Below are positions 1-11,804 of a stretch of DNA of 64,000 nt, in pieces. Made by a program: the position numbers and the translations under genes. Numbering within the stretch: the stretch's first letter is position 1; the number at the start of each line of letters is the position of its first letter. The notes below the pieces were generated by a model that saw only the letters and a program-made list of their open reading frames with translations, did not search any database and was not told where the DNA came from. The DNA comes from Ophioderma brevispina (taxonomy: Eukaryota; Echinodermata; Ophiuroidea; Amphilepidida; Ophiodermatidae), in NCBI GenBank assembly GCA_023653785.1, contig JAMKCH010022268.1:19370-83369 (forward strand), in the 5' to 3' direction.

Positions 1-2734
1 GGTGAGCTGTCGTTACCTGGTTATGATTTGTTTCATATTCCTCGTCCCAACAGGCGTGGTGGTGCAGTTGCTGTGATACATAAAAAATCAATAACCAGAA
101 GTACCAGCTCCCAGTTCAAATACGCATCATTTGAAAACCTATGTTGTGATTTGACATTTACAGGAACATATTCTTTTTTCAAACTGATTGTTATATACAG
201 GCCAACATACAGCAAGAAACATCGTGTTACAGCAAGTGTATTTCTCCAGGAATTTTCTGATTTTCTCAGCACGCTGTCGTCTGTGTCCAAGACTAAACTC
301 TTGATAGTTGGTGACTTTAACTTTCACTTTGACGACTCAAATGATAATGATACTGCACGATTGAAAGAATTGCTTGATATTTGTAATTTTCATCAATATG
401 TAAACTCTCCAACTCACACCAGTGGACATACTTTGGATTTAGTCATTGCTCGAGCTCCTGATAATCTGATTAACTATGTTAACGTAGACTGTTTAATGAC
501 TGATCATGTTTCCATTCTTTGTCAGCTGAACCTTAGAAAACCACCTCCGTTGAGACAACAAATCTCCTACAGAAAACTTAAGGATATTGACCATGAGGGA
601 ATTTATGTGGACATAGAAAGATCTTTCTCACACATTGATTCATCAGCAGCTGATCTCACTGAAATTGTCAACCAATACAACACATCTCTGCGTAACATTC
701 TGAATGATCATGCACCTTTGAAGACTCGTACAATTACTATACGACCATCCAATCCCTGGTATTCCCCTGAAATCGATGAAGCAAAGAAACTAAGGAAAAG
801 ACTTGAACGTAAATGGAGGAAATCTAAATTGGAAGTGGATCGTCACATTTTTGTAACTCAGCGCCAAGTGGTATATAACATGATATATGAAGCCAAGGCA
901 TCATATTACAGAGACAAAATATCTAACTGTTGTGATCAGAAACAACTTTTTAAGATTGTTGAAAGTCTTTTGCATCAAAAAGGGAAAGCAAAACTTCCGT
1001 CTCACAAGTCCAAAGAACAATTGGCTGAAAAATTCAACAATTTCTTTGTTTCTAAAATTGCAAAAATACGCAGTGACCTAGACTCTGAATCAACTGATGT
1101 TGATAATCTGAACACTACCACTTTGGACAGTGAACATAATATAACTTCCTATTTAGAAGTTTTTACTCCTGCATCTGAAGAGGAAATTTATAACATCATC
1201 GGTGCTTCACCGCCAAAGTCATACGATTCTGACCCTATTCCTACCTGGCTGTTGAAAAAACATATTCACCTGCTTGTTCCACTTATCACACAGATTGCTA
1301 ATCTTTCATTGGAATCTGCTGTTTTCCCATCCTGTTTCAAGACTGCTCTTGTTACACCTCTTCTGAAGAAGCCATCGCTTGACTCTGAAATTTTAAAGAA
1401 CTACCGTCCTGTATCAAACTTGGCCTTCATCTCAAAAGTAATTGAAAAAGTTGTATCATCTCGGATTGCTCATCACCTCGCTTCTAACAACCTTTATGAA
1501 TGCTTTCAATCAGCCTATAGGAAATACCATGGAACTGAAACAGCATTACTCTGTGTTCAGAATGACATTTTGCGCAGTATTGATCAGAAGCGTGGTGTGT
1601 ATCTGGTTCTTCTCTGCTGCCTTCGATACCATAGACCACAGTATCCTTCTGTCGCGTCTCTCCTCTCTTGGTGTCAGGGAAAGTGCACTCAAATGGATCC
1701 ACTCTTACCTAACTGATCGAATGCAGGCTGTAAACATCAATGGTTGTTTGTCATCTTTCCTTCAGCTCCTCTTCGGTGTCCCTCAAGGTTCTGTACTTGG
1801 TCCGCTATTTTTCACTATATATTCATACCCAATAGCTAACATAGCTCGGACGTATGGTTTACAAGTACACATGTATGCTGACGACACCCAGCTGTACTTG
1901 TCTTTTGACTTGGATAATCATTCTGATGAAATTACCACTCGTTCTAGAATTGAATTGTGTATTTAAAGGACATTAAATCATGGATGACTGCTAATAAGTT
2001 GAAATTAAATGATGACAAAACCGAACTAATTACTATTACCTCTAAATATCATCAAACAAAACCTACCACTGACTGTCTTCAAATTGCTTCCTGTAACATT
2101 CGTGCTTCTGTTAAGGCTCGTAATCTTGAAATCATATTTGACAACACTCTATCCATGGATGACCACATTAAAAATGTGTGCAAATCCACTTATTTCCAGA
2201 TTAGGAACATTAGCCAGATCCGCAAAGTGTTTGATGATGATTCTGCAGCGACACTCGTTCATGCCTTAGTCACGTACGTCACGCCTTGACAATGGCAATA
2301 CTCTATTGTATGGGATCACTGAGCGGCAACTTAATAAACTTCAACAAGCTCAAAATGCTGTTGCACGCATGCTCACAAGGACAAGAAAATTTGAACATAT
2401 TTCACCTGTTTTACAAAGTCTGCACTGGTTGCCAATTCGGTATCGCATGCATTTTAAACTCCTCCTCCTCACCTGGAAAGCTCTTCATGGCATGGCACCT
2501 TCATATATCAGCAAACTTCTCAAACCACATATTCCAACTCGTCACCTTAGATCGTCAGATAAACATTTGCTTTCTGTTCCTCGGACTTCATCTTCATATG
2601 GCGACCGGGCCTTTTATGCATCTGCTCCTAGACTCTGGAACTCACTTCCTTTGGAACTCAGACTTTGTAATTCACTTGAGACTTTCAAGAAGAGTTTAAA
2701 AACACACTTGTTTAAGATTGCCTATGACAATTAA
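1..2734 (+). pseudogene. LINE ORF2: endonuclease / reverse transcriptase, frameshifted
   Basis: The product would nick target DNA and reverse transcribe LINE RNA. Reading frame 1 from position 28 to 1716 carries the C-terminal half of an APE-type endonuclease, with a GDFN motif near 310-325, THTSGHTLDLVI near 410-445 and a DHVSIL motif near 500, followed by the first reverse transcriptase blocks. Near 1605 the frame shifts to frame 2, which carries SAAFDTIDHS, the GVPQGSVLGPL block and the catalytic YADD at about 1873-1884. Near 1960 it returns to frame 1 (LKLNDDKTE block), meets a stop at 2287-2289, and continues in frame 2 from 2306 with LHWLPIRYR and APRLWNSLP motifs to a stop at 2734. At least three frameshifts make it inactive as written. 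Some shifts may be sequencing errors, because the motifs themselves are well preserved. Confidence 0.85.
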
Positions 2735-2849
2735 CTCACTGTTTTTCTTTGTAAACTGTTTTTAATGTATCTGTTTGTTTTTATGTTTGCGCCTCGGAAT
2801 AGGTTTTCTAGATAGATGGCGCATTATAAATGCCTTATTATTATTATTA
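2735..2849 (+). other. LINE 3' UTR and (ATT)n tail
   Basis: The stretch follows the last LINE stop codon at 2732-2734. It contains a GCGCATTATAAATGCC segment and ends in repeated TTA units. Short UTRs closing with a microsatellite instead of poly(A) are typical of CR1/Jockey-type LINEs, where the tail guides target-primed reverse transcription. It defines the 3' boundary of the first LINE. Confidence 0.7.
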
Positions 2850-3250
2850 TAAATGCACCTGACCAGAAGTCTGTCTTCAAAATTGTATCATCAATATCTT
2901 CCTCTCCAAATGGTAATCCACTTCCATTACATACATCTGAGCAGGAATTAAGTGAACGTTTTGGTGACTTCTTCATTGAAAAGATTGCTGATATTCGCTC
3001 AAATTTGGATGCTCAACAATCAACATGACTCCACTTGTGATTTCAATAACATTGAAATCACATCGAATGAATCCATCAGTTCTTTTCATCCTACTTCTCA
3101 TGAAGAAGTGCGCAGAATAATTCAAAACTCGCCAAACAAGTCTTGTATGCTGGACCCTTTTCCAACCGCTTTAATCAAGCTGTGCATTGATAAGCTGCTT
3201 TTCATCATCACCTGGATTGTGAATGTTTCTTTAGAACTTGGAACGGTTAC
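2850..3250 (+). pseudogene. second LINE fragment, endonuclease-RT linker region
   Basis: This is a truncated piece of a related LINE in the same orientation. Frame 2 up to 3028 encodes a stretch around DQKSVFKIVSS and FGDFFIEKIADIRSNLD that aligns with DQKQLFKIVES and FNNFFVSKIAKIRSDLD of the first LINE at about 935-1085. After a frameshift near 3020, frame 3 continues with SHEEVRRIIQNSPNKS and VNVSLELGTV, matching the first LINE at about 1175-1320. Homology then stops abruptly near 3250, before the catalytic RT motifs. It is clearly not a functional gene. It could be a 3'-deleted relic that the upstream LINE landed in. Confidence 0.75.
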
Positions 3251-3259
3251 CACATCACT

Positions 3260-3360
3260 CAGACGACTGGATGGTGTCGGTTTGGTTTCGATACAGACCT
3301 CATGGACTGCAATGAATTACATTCCATGGTGTCGCATAAGAAACCAAATCTATTCCAGGA
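3260..3360 (+). repeat. 101-bp direct repeat, copy 1
   Basis: A 101-bp segment starting CAGACGACTGGATGG and ending CTATTCCAGGA recurs at 3562-3662 with only a handful of substitutions. It directly follows the LINE relic. I do not recognise the module. The copies are about 200 bp apart and the intervening DNA is not shared. Confidence 0.85.
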
Positions 3361-3561
3361 AATTGGTCTATACCTCCTCAGAAATAGTCAAAGAGTGCTC
3401 AACCGATAAACGGGAGCGTGTATACAACGATATTCATAGTTAAACTATCTTTTGAAGAAGAGTGCTCAATGCCATAGGGCAGAGCTTATAAAAATATTCA
3501 AAGTATAGACCTTCCAGGAATAGAAGTCGTAACTCTGAGTTTCATGCCAGAAGGCAATCAT

Positions 3562-3662
3562 CAGACGACTGGATGGTGTCGGTTTGGTTTCGATACAGAC
3601 ATCATGGACTGCAAGGAATTACATTCCATGGTGTCCAATAAGAAACCAAATCTATTCCAGGA
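3562..3662 (+). repeat. 101-bp direct repeat, copy 2
   Basis: This is the second copy of the 101-bp module at 3260-3360, in the same orientation. Immediately after each copy lies one half of a perfect 19-bp inverted repeat (3359-3377 against 3660-3678). The DNA between the copies is therefore bounded by both a direct and an inverted repeat. Confidence 0.85.
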
Positions 3663-3758
3663 GGTATAGACCAATTTCTGAAAGCCTGTTTATCCCTCTT
3701 TATAACCAAAGCAAATATATATATCTAAAAATAATTCTTAACTATTTTAATTATTTTT

Positions 3759-4185
<427 letters not shown>

Positions 4186-4211
4186 TAAAAAAAAAAAAAA
4201 AAAAAATTTTT

Positions 4212-4217
<6 letters not shown>

Positions 4218-4304
<87 letters not shown>
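4218..4304. repeat. (TA)n microsatellite
   Basis: The second TA tract, about 43 units, preceded by homopolymer A and T runs at 4187-4217. Confidence 0.97.
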
Positions 4305-4308
<4 letters not shown>

Positions 4309-4449
4309 TATACATATAAACTAGGGCAGATATTTAACTTAATGGTTCTATGTTTCAAAACTAGTTTTCCCTGGATTTCAGGTTCTTTCCAATATCCTAA
4401 TAGCGTATGGGCATGCCCTTTTGCGCTGTCGATTCGTAATCACTATCAC

Positions 4450-5325
4450 GGGAGGAGAGCAAAACCAAGCGTAAATTCATAATAAATTATTAAAATCATA
4501 TAAATATCTGTTGCCCCAAATAAAACTTGCACATTTCTTGAAAATTAATTAAATGTCCCTTCAATTTATTTCCCCCAATATCAGTGACCAATAGTACGCT
4601 AGATATAGAAGCTAAAGATATCAATTACCGGCCCGGTGGGCGTGTAGAAAAACACTCAGATTCCTTTTCATACATCTGAGAGTGCAGAACCATTGTTAAT
4701 TGTCTCGCGTTGAAAAGACTCAGGTGGTACCACCCATCTACTCTCGATTTAGACTAAGTCTTTTTTTAATGACGTAAGTACGCAAAATACTTATCCTCAT
4801 AGATCTTGAGCTTCTATAGTGCGTGTTCAATTAACTTTGACCATGTTTTTCATCTTTTATTCGAAAAGGAAGAAAGGCAAACAAACATCATGCCAGAATG
4901 TTGGTGGGTAAGCATTGACCTAACAACTTTGTGCAGAATTAAAATCCGTAACTTATTGCTTAACTTCATTTGTATTCAATTTACCGCGCTTTCGGAAGAA
5001 AACTTAGGGTCAACGACCTATATCATAATGTAAACTGGTTAGTTATTGTGAAAGAGGACGGGTATTTTGTTACTCATCCCGAATCGTGGAGGTGATAACA
5101 CCTGCCTATAACAATGGCTCCACATACCGGGCCCATTGTAATATCTTTAGTTAATGGTTTGCTGAAGTCTATACATATCCATTGGTCACTGATATTATGA
5201 AGGAGAAATTGATGTGACATTTTATTCATTTTTAAGAAAATGTGCAAGTTTTATTTGGGGCAACAGACGGTTATGTCATGTTAATAATTTATCAATAATT
5301 TTACACCGGGTTTTGTCTTCTCCCT
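4450..5325. mobile_element. MITE with ~300-bp terminal inverted repeats
   Basis: The left arm begins GGGAGGAGAGCAAAACC at 4450 and runs to about 4770. The right arm, read in reverse complement from 5325, begins GGGAGAAGACAAAACCC and carries the same landmarks in the same order: TAAATTATTAA, CTGTTGCCCCAAATAAAAC, ATATCAGTGACCAAT, then the CCCGGT segment and a CAGGTG-like segment near 5095. Arm divergence is substantial, so this is an old element. About 270 bp of non-coding DNA separates the arms. There is no transposase. I could not identify a clear target-site duplication, so the superfamily is unknown. The block at 3851-4185 is an extra copy of the left arm. Confidence 0.7.
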
Positions 5326-5520
5326 TTGAATGGACTACGGAATTTGTTATACAGCTTGTTATTTGGTCTACGCCTCATAGTCTATAATAAGGTGTTCAAA
5401 GGAGTTCAAAACGACATAAATCGTGTCAAAAAGGACCGGATTTGTGATGGGATCGCTTGGGCCAAAAGCAAAGAGGAGTTTTCAAAGTAGCTAGCGGGAT
5501 GGATAGAGGGAGATAGGGAT
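5326..5520. other. unannotated intergenic DNA
   Basis: Short AT-rich spacer between the MITE and the SINE. I saw no coding or repeat signal. Confidence 0.5.
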
Positions 5521-5700
5521 GGAAGGCGGGCTAGCGTAGTGGTCACCACTCGCCTTTCACCAATGCAGCCCGGGTTCGATTCCTTGTGAAGCAAATGTCG
5601 TACGTGAAATTGGTTTCCAATCCGCATGTAATATTTCCCTGAACTTCGCTTTCATCCGGTATCTAAAATCGGATTTCTTTCAATAAATCTATCCTTGCCG
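5521..5700 (+). mobile_element. tRNA-derived SINE, plus strand
   Basis: The head resembles a tRNA gene with an internal RNA polymerase III promoter: a box A-like TAGCGTAGTGG at 5532-5542 and a canonical box B GGGTTCGATTCC at 5572-5583, spaced as in tRNAs. A body without coding potential follows to about 5700. No cloverleaf with a clean acceptor stem is evident, so a SINE or tRNA pseudogene fits better than a working tRNA. The 3' end is approximate. Confidence 0.7.
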
Positions 5701-5946
5701 TTCCAGAATTAATGTTTGTGCCGTAGCAACCAACGCCGCTCCACAGCGGCGCCCTGAAAATTTGGTGGGTATGCTGCGTGCTGACTGAGGTATACTTGTG
5801 TGACTCCAATTATGTTTGGCTACATTCTGTCTCCGCCATGACGTGTATTGTATAATTTTGCTACTTGTGTGTCTAAATTTAACAAAAGAAAAGTCCGCAC
5901 TATAAGGATTAATAAAATATAAAATATTGTGCCTATAAATACTCAC

Positions 5947-6198
5947 AAATCCGCATATTATTGTGAATAAGATTATCGGAGACATCCCAAAAGGAATTGT
6001 TACAGCGCATACGATAATTCCTCTGATCACAGAAAGTATTCCAAGGCATAATTGAACTTGTCCGAGAGTATTGCCAGTCTTCGGATCATAGTTTGCATTC
6101 TCGACCGGTGAACTCTGCATTGAAATAGCAGTTTCCTGATTGGCTGAATTAGTCGGCCATGGTTCCATTGCAGCTGCGATATTATGACACCTTTGCAT
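5947..6198 (-). CDS. putative first coding exon of an MS4A-like membrane protein
   Basis: The minus-strand reading frame from ATG at 6196-6198 encodes 84 residues before a consensus splice donor, GTGAGT, at 5946-5941. Residues 1-42 are polar. Residues 43-65 (NTLGQVQLCLGILSVIRG and following) form a first hydrophobic segment, and residues 66-84 a second. A polar N-terminus leading into an LGxVQxxLGIL helix resembles the first transmembrane segment of MS4A (CD20-like) four-helix proteins, which act in membranes as channels or receptor partners. A second ATG at codon 11 has a better start context (G at -3, G at +4) and may be the true start. The frame stays open past the donor to 5689, but that part looks intronic. 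I did not find the remaining exons. The family call rests on a short motif only. Confidence 0.45.
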
Positions 6199-6782
6199 TT
6201 AAAAATATAACAAGATAATTATCACGCATTATTAAAAGAACTCGTTTATCGATAAATTGATAACAAGAATAAAGGGTCCTCTTTTATATTCTGTCGGTGG
6301 CAATAGAGGTCTTTCACCTCACTAATGCATAACCTATAACAAAAGGTGTTAGTTCCGTAGTATTCGTCATTCAGGTCAATTTAATACCTGACCTCAAAGT
6401 ACTTGTACTATTCAAAGTGTGACCCATACTTTTATGCATACATGTCCAACATGTCCAAAAGTCGTTCTTTAGATTTAGAAATTCTCCAGAAATTTTGAAT
6501 GGACTTTGTCATTCCAAAACTGAAGCTCTTCTGGCTCAAAAGACGACAGCAAACAGTTCAGCGATCAAGCTCCGGTGACATCCAAAGTATTATAAATTCC
6601 TGGCACTATGTAAAGCACAAATCTACCATTATTGTAGATTAAAACTAGCTATAACTATACTGTATAGCTCCTGACTACTGGCCCTGAGTATTTTCAGTGA
6701 CAAGTATTTAACTTCTCACAGCTAGATTCCCCTCTCTAACAATAATCATTACAGCATCATCATGCATAAACATAAAAGTAAA
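6199..6782. other. unannotated, upstream of the MS4A-like exon
   Basis: AT-rich DNA lying 5' of the putative minus-strand exon. It could contain its promoter or an upstream exon. I saw no specific promoter motif and no repeat. Confidence 0.4.
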
Positions 6783-7090
6783 AAAGGTAAAGGTAAAGGG
6801 GACGGACCTGTGTACACAGGAACGGAGTGCCCATCTCTCTTTCGAAGCGATTAGGCCAGACTCCACCATATAATGTTGCTGTAGGGGGATCGCTACACCT
6901 CCTCTACAGCGAGTCTGTTACCTTCCCAACATTGAATAATGCCGGTACCCATTTATACACCTGGGTACAGAGGAGTAATTGCGGTAAAGCGCCTTACTCA
7001 AGGGCGAAACACATTGGCCTCAGTGGGGCTCGAACTCACAACCTTTAGGGTGCGGGTCGGCGCTTTATCCACTGGACCACATGTGCCCTC
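6783..7090 (-). mobile_element. tRNA-derived SINE, minus strand, (CTTTAC)n tail
   Basis: Read on the minus strand, the element starts near 7090 with GGGCACATGTGGTCCAGTGG. The tRNA-like box A (TGGTCCAGTGGATAAAGCG) is at about 7079-7061 and box B (GTGAGTTCGAGCCCC) at 7039-7025. A body of about 230 bp follows, including a GGTACC-containing segment near 6945, and the element ends in CTTTAC repeats at about 6800-6783. A tRNA head, unrelated body and short repeat tail are diagnostic of a SINE moved by a partner LINE. It differs from the SINE at 5521. Confidence 0.78.
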
Positions 7091-7732
7091 ATTATGTCAA
7101 ATAAGATTTCACATAAATGACATCATCTGCATTGCACCATTTTATATAAATGACTTCATGGGGGAATTACCTATTTTGCAATCTGTTTTGATCTCAGAGC
7201 ATAAACAAGTTGACTCAGTTTCTAAATTTACATCTTGGGGAATTCCCATTCACCTCTTGTGCATCTAGTTGTAAACAACAGGTGTGATCTCAATATAGCA
7301 CTAGGGGAATTCCCTATTCTCTTTTCAACATAAACAACGTACTTTTCCCGTGAAAAATCTTTTCTCAAATAGAATAATATTTTCAATCACAAAATGAAGG
7401 CTAATATAACAGTAGTTTCTATCGTTTTTAAAACGCTGATAGCAGCCACTTTTGGCATTATTTCAGTTTAAATACTTGTATAATTCCAACCACGTTAAAG
7501 AAGCATCAATTATGTATTTCAAGTGATCTTAAATAACCTCTAGATAACGGTTGGTCATGTTGTTTGACAAGACTTCTCCAGTTCCTTTAACATTCGATCT
7601 TAACAAACACTAGCGTTGAGATTTATAGGGTTCTAACTGACAATTTCCCCTAAATTAAGGCAGGGGATCCGCTCTGTGATTTTTGAAAAGTGCAAAATAT
7701 GCAGTTAATCGACGTTAGGGATATATAAATCC
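7091..7732. other. unannotated intergenic DNA
   Basis: AT-rich, with stops in all frames and only short chance reading frames. I see no repeat or RNA signal. Confidence 0.5.
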
Positions 7733-7993
7733 ATGGTTCGATCTCACATGGAATATGCAATGTCAGCATGGTGTGGAACAACACCGACTACATCATCCAA
7801 ACTTGACCCAATCCAGGGACGTGCCATTTCCATCATCAATATTTGTGAGAATAATTTCACCTCTCACCACATCCAACCATTGGGTCATCGCAGGGGGTTG
7901 GAATTGTCACTCTTTTCCACCGCATGTTTTATGGAAGTGCGATACGTTCATTCATGGACATATTTCAAGTTTAACACGAAACTACTGTCATGA
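7733..7993 (+). pseudogene. LINE reverse transcriptase C-terminal fragment
   Basis: An open frame of 86 codons contains VRSHMEYAMSAW, SKLDPIQGRAI and LGHRRGLELSLF. These match the order of the conserved post-RT region of LINE polymerases (VRSHLEYA-x-W, then KLDxIQRRA, then LxHRRxxxxLxLF). Neither the catalytic RT domain nor a 3' tail is adjacent, so this is an isolated relic from a LINE other than the one at 1-2849. Confidence 0.65.
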
Positions 7994-9564
7994 CCGCACT
8001 GTATAAATGAGGAAATGCTGTAAATATAGTATGGAACTAGTACATACGCTCTGTGCCGACGTACGCCGTATATACTTACCAATGCACAGATGAAGAAAAC
8101 GCAACTTCACCGACAAAATTGAAAGTAGAAGCTGAAGCAAATTTCAAGGGAGAATTCTGTAATATTTAGGACTCCTTGCTGAAGCTGACTCGATGTCCAT
8201 AAGCAGGAACAACTCTGTAAAATCACCATTCAGTCATTCTCTTAAGTTAGAACGGTTTACACTTATCAGCTACTACGGTCAAGTGCACACGAAAAATACG
8301 GCATAAAGCGAATGAATACACACGTATACAAAAATTATGGACAAATGAAACCATAGCAAAATAAATAACAAGAAGCAAAAACAGGGTTTCATGTACAAAT
8401 GAATACCTCAAAAATTACAAAAAACATTTTGTTTGTTAGTGTATTTCTTCTAAAAATTCAAGTTATCAAGTGATGAAAATGTTATGGACACCGGTACTCA
8501 AATCAAGTTATCAATCACGACATACAACAAGATATGGTCTTATATCCCTTACGTACATAATAGATAGGGTTATAAATGAGAACCCTATTCGGAGAGTGGG
8601 AAGGTTTGAAGATGTTTGGTAGTTTGAAGGTGATGAATCAGAAGATTTTTTGAGGCCCAACCTCTGGGAAATTATGGGGAACTTTGTAAATAAGGGGGGA
8701 AACTAGTACAGGGGTAAATTTGAAATCAACTAATGTGTTTAAATTGTAACCCATGTATTTGTTTCATTATGAGGATGAAAAAAGGTATATGGGTTGTATA
8801 GGTTTTGGACCTTTACCACCCGTTACACGGTACAGCCCTGATAAGGTTCAAGGTCATCATTGCGAAAAATATCCACTGCTCAGTGATTTGTTGAAACAAT
8901 TGGGTCAATTTAGTTGGACCTCTATAGACTATGTAGACCCTTTTACATTTTGCCCACTATACCGAAACAAATGCCATAAATTGTAAAAATAAGGCAAGAA
9001 TCGATTTTTTGTTAATCGCTACGTGGTATCTTTATTTTGTAGATATAAAAGTTAAAAATCTCAGGATCAAAGCCATCTCGTGATTATATTTTTGAGAAGT
9101 ACTACTGGTATCAGAGTTGATGTATGGTTTAAATATTGAGCTGCCTAGGGAGTACACTTACTCGGTTTCGGCTTTTCCCTATGAGTATTAAAGGTGAATG
9201 CCACGATCCTCGTGTATCTCTTGTTGTTTATGGTGTCACTAGATATTCCTGGAAGAATAGGTTATTTGATATGATTCTGATAGGCTTTGATTTTATGAGC
9301 CAATGTTTATATCACTGTAACCCATAGGCCACTGTGTTGCATTTGCCATGTATGACAGCAAAATATAAAGATCGTATTTATTACAGAGCCAGATTTTTCG
9401 GGGGAATGTGCATGTAAAGTTTAAGCAACCCCACCCCCAAACCACCCCACCCCCCCCCCTACCTATACTTAAAAGGTCACAGGAAATGAGATGATAAAAC
9501 CTGGTCCAAATCTTTACGGGGCATTCCATTCCAAAAACAGGGCCACAAAAATAATACACTTACA
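7994..9564. other. unannotated intergenic DNA
   Basis: AT-rich, with no frame above about 90 codons and no recognisable protein motif. A C-rich run (CCACCCC type) occupies 9429-9462. Confidence 0.5.
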
Positions 9565-9685
9565 GTGACATCATTAGTGAAACGATTGATTTTCAGTCAG
9601 TGTCCATGAAGTTAGATTCACACAAGTCACCTGGAACTTTCTATTATTCTCTGAAAATCAATAGTTCCACTAATGATGTCATCAC
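9565..9685. repeat. imperfect hairpin, ~32-bp arms
   Basis: GTGACATCATTAGTG at 9565 begins an arm that runs to TTTTCAG at 9596. Its reverse complement occupies 9651-9685, with a 3-base insertion and two mismatches. The 54-bp loop is unrelated. This could be the core of a small MITE; no target duplication is evident. Confidence 0.75.
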
Positions 9686-11804
9686 AACCCAAAGATTGAA
9701 TGCTTTCCGCCCTCCTTGGGAGGGACTTTGACCACCAACCACATCCAATCTATTGCATTTCCTGGGACTTTAAACCCAACGATTGAGATGACATAAAACC
9801 TAAGCCAAAAACAACCAGGCATCCCATGACAAACCAAATACCCACGCTTCAGGTACCTGTCTTTCTGGAAAAAAATATTACATGTGACATAATAATTTAG
9901 CTTGTTAAACTGCCCTGTAAATAATGACGTGCTGCTTACAGCTGGATTTAAAGCCTAATATATCTGGTTTATTTACGATCTTTATACAAAGCCTTAACAA
10001 TACCGAAGTTTAGGTTGAAAGGTGACCGGTAAACATAGAAATAACAAACTAAATGGGCGTTAATAAATTTTCCCCATTATAGCATTCATTCCAGTGTTTG
10101 TGAGTGTTTTGCAAATATAACTTTAAAAGAAATTGTGTCTATGGGACGTTAGAGTTCTTTCTTGTATCCTCAGAAATATACTAAACAAACTTAGTGAATC
10201 AGAAATTACCCCAGGGTACGAACAGATCATCTTGGTAGTCAGTAATTTAAACGTGAAAGTTATATTACACCGGGTAAAGGGAACATGGACATTATACTCT
10301 TTTCCAGGAACCTGAGTACTCTACCTTGTTTTGTAAATTATGATAACATCATGCGTTTGTACGGTACTCATATTCCCTGACATAACATAGCATAATGAAA
10401 TGATTTAGACTTACGTATTCACGATCAACCTTTCTGAAATTCGGGGTGACACACTTCGCTGTGCATCTAAATGCAAAAGATAATGTGAACAAAGAAAAAG
10501 ACCTTCAAGGAAGAATTAGAAAATTAGAAGAAGAGTTCAAGAGAGTCAGAGTTAAATCAAAACCAATGATGAAAAAGATAATGAAATTTTTTTTTAATTT
10601 TTCTTTTTTTATAAAATTTTGGAGAATATAAGAATGAGCGTCTTATGGCACTTTTTATTCGCCAAGGCAACATGGATCAACAGATGGTGAAAAGCTAACA
10701 AAGTACTTTTTAAACTTAGAAAAGAGACGTTTTATTAAAACACAAATGGTTCGCATTAAACATGAGTGATGGTAAGTAAAATTTGGGAAATATAGTTTTG
10801 CCTCAAGGTAATAAATAGGACACACTTATACGTAATTGGCGCCAACCTATCAATGTTGAATATGTCATAGGCGTAAATCTACCGGGGGGATGGGGGATCA
10901 TATCCCCAATATTTGATGAGGGGGGATGGTCCCAATACAATCTCCCCCCCCCCCCCAATGGTGATGCCGTGAGGTGTTTTGCCCAAAATAACCGATATGT
11001 TACATAATAGTTTAAATCATGGTAAATTTCCACGCGCTTAGCGCGAATTTGTTTTAATTACAATACATTACGTTTAGCTTCTATATGGCAAAATTAAAAG
11101 CGCGGCGCGCGAACATGGCTACTAATACATCTTTTCAGCAAATCCCAGTTCTTCAAAATTTCTCATCAACCCCATCCCCCAATGTCAAAAAGAAAATTTA
11201 CACCACTGTTGAATTGATCATACAAAAAGAGTTCTGATGCAGATTGAGGAACCGCCTCAAGAATATCTTACAAATTATGTCTATAAATGATAGACCAAAC
11301 AGGCTTGTTCGCGGGAGATATACATGTATATGGGTTCATAGATGATCTTCAATTTCAGATTTAAAAATATAAAGGAAGTTATATATAGGTTTTCTCAGTT
11401 AGTTAAAACTTTTTTCATTATTCATATCTCGTTTTAGATTTTTCGTCCCATGAACACGAAATGTGCATTGGTAAAAGCAATTTGTATTTGGTCAATTAGA
11501 TTAAAAGTTTGATCAATAAAATTCACTATTTTACATGAATTGCAAACCAATTTTAAATTTTTTATTTTTTTTATTTGGTTTGATTATTGCTTTATTTTGG
11601 TATATAATTTCAATTGTAATCAGTAAGTTGTGGTATTCGTGTGCAGTATGGATAGGCCATGACTAAAAGGTAGCCAGTTGGCCTTTACATCAGCAAAATT
11701 TATCATATCTTTTCGTCTTTCCTTTGATTATATACGGAAGCAAACAAAGGAATTACAGATAGAGACTATAGAAAAGTAAAAAGAATTAGAATAAAAATAA
11801 TGAT
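9686..11804. other. unannotated intergenic DNA
   Basis: AT-rich non-coding DNA. It includes a poly-C run at about 10945-10960 and a GCGC-rich patch at 11036-11112. A 61-codon frame at 10446-10631 has a charged, helix-like sequence (RIRKLEEEFKRVR) but no family match, and I do not call it a gene. Confidence 0.45.

Larger units (their letters stand above)
1..2849 (+). mobile_element. LINE retrotransposon (CR1/Jockey-like), 5' end beyond window
   Basis: This is a non-LTR retrotransposon copy in plus orientation. It starts inside the endonuclease domain at the window edge, runs through reverse transcriptase and a C-terminal domain, and ends in a short 3' UTR with an (ATT)n tail at about 2830-2849. 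That simple-repeat tail is the usual 3' end of CR1/Jockey-group elements and marks the insertion boundary. Directly after the tail the sequence enters a different, related LINE fragment, so this copy probably inserted into or next to an older one. The exact clade is inferred from domain order and tail only; RTE or Rex-type assignments are not excluded. Confidence 0.85.

Noticed and set aside
5689..5946. Continuation of the MS4A-like frame past the splice donor
   Set aside because: Hydrophobicity and family resemblance stop at the GTGAGT donor, so the remaining 85 codons are more likely intron.
10446..10631. 61-codon charged helix-like frame
   Set aside because: Too short, with a poly-T-derived FFF tail, no homologue recognised and no splice or promoter context.
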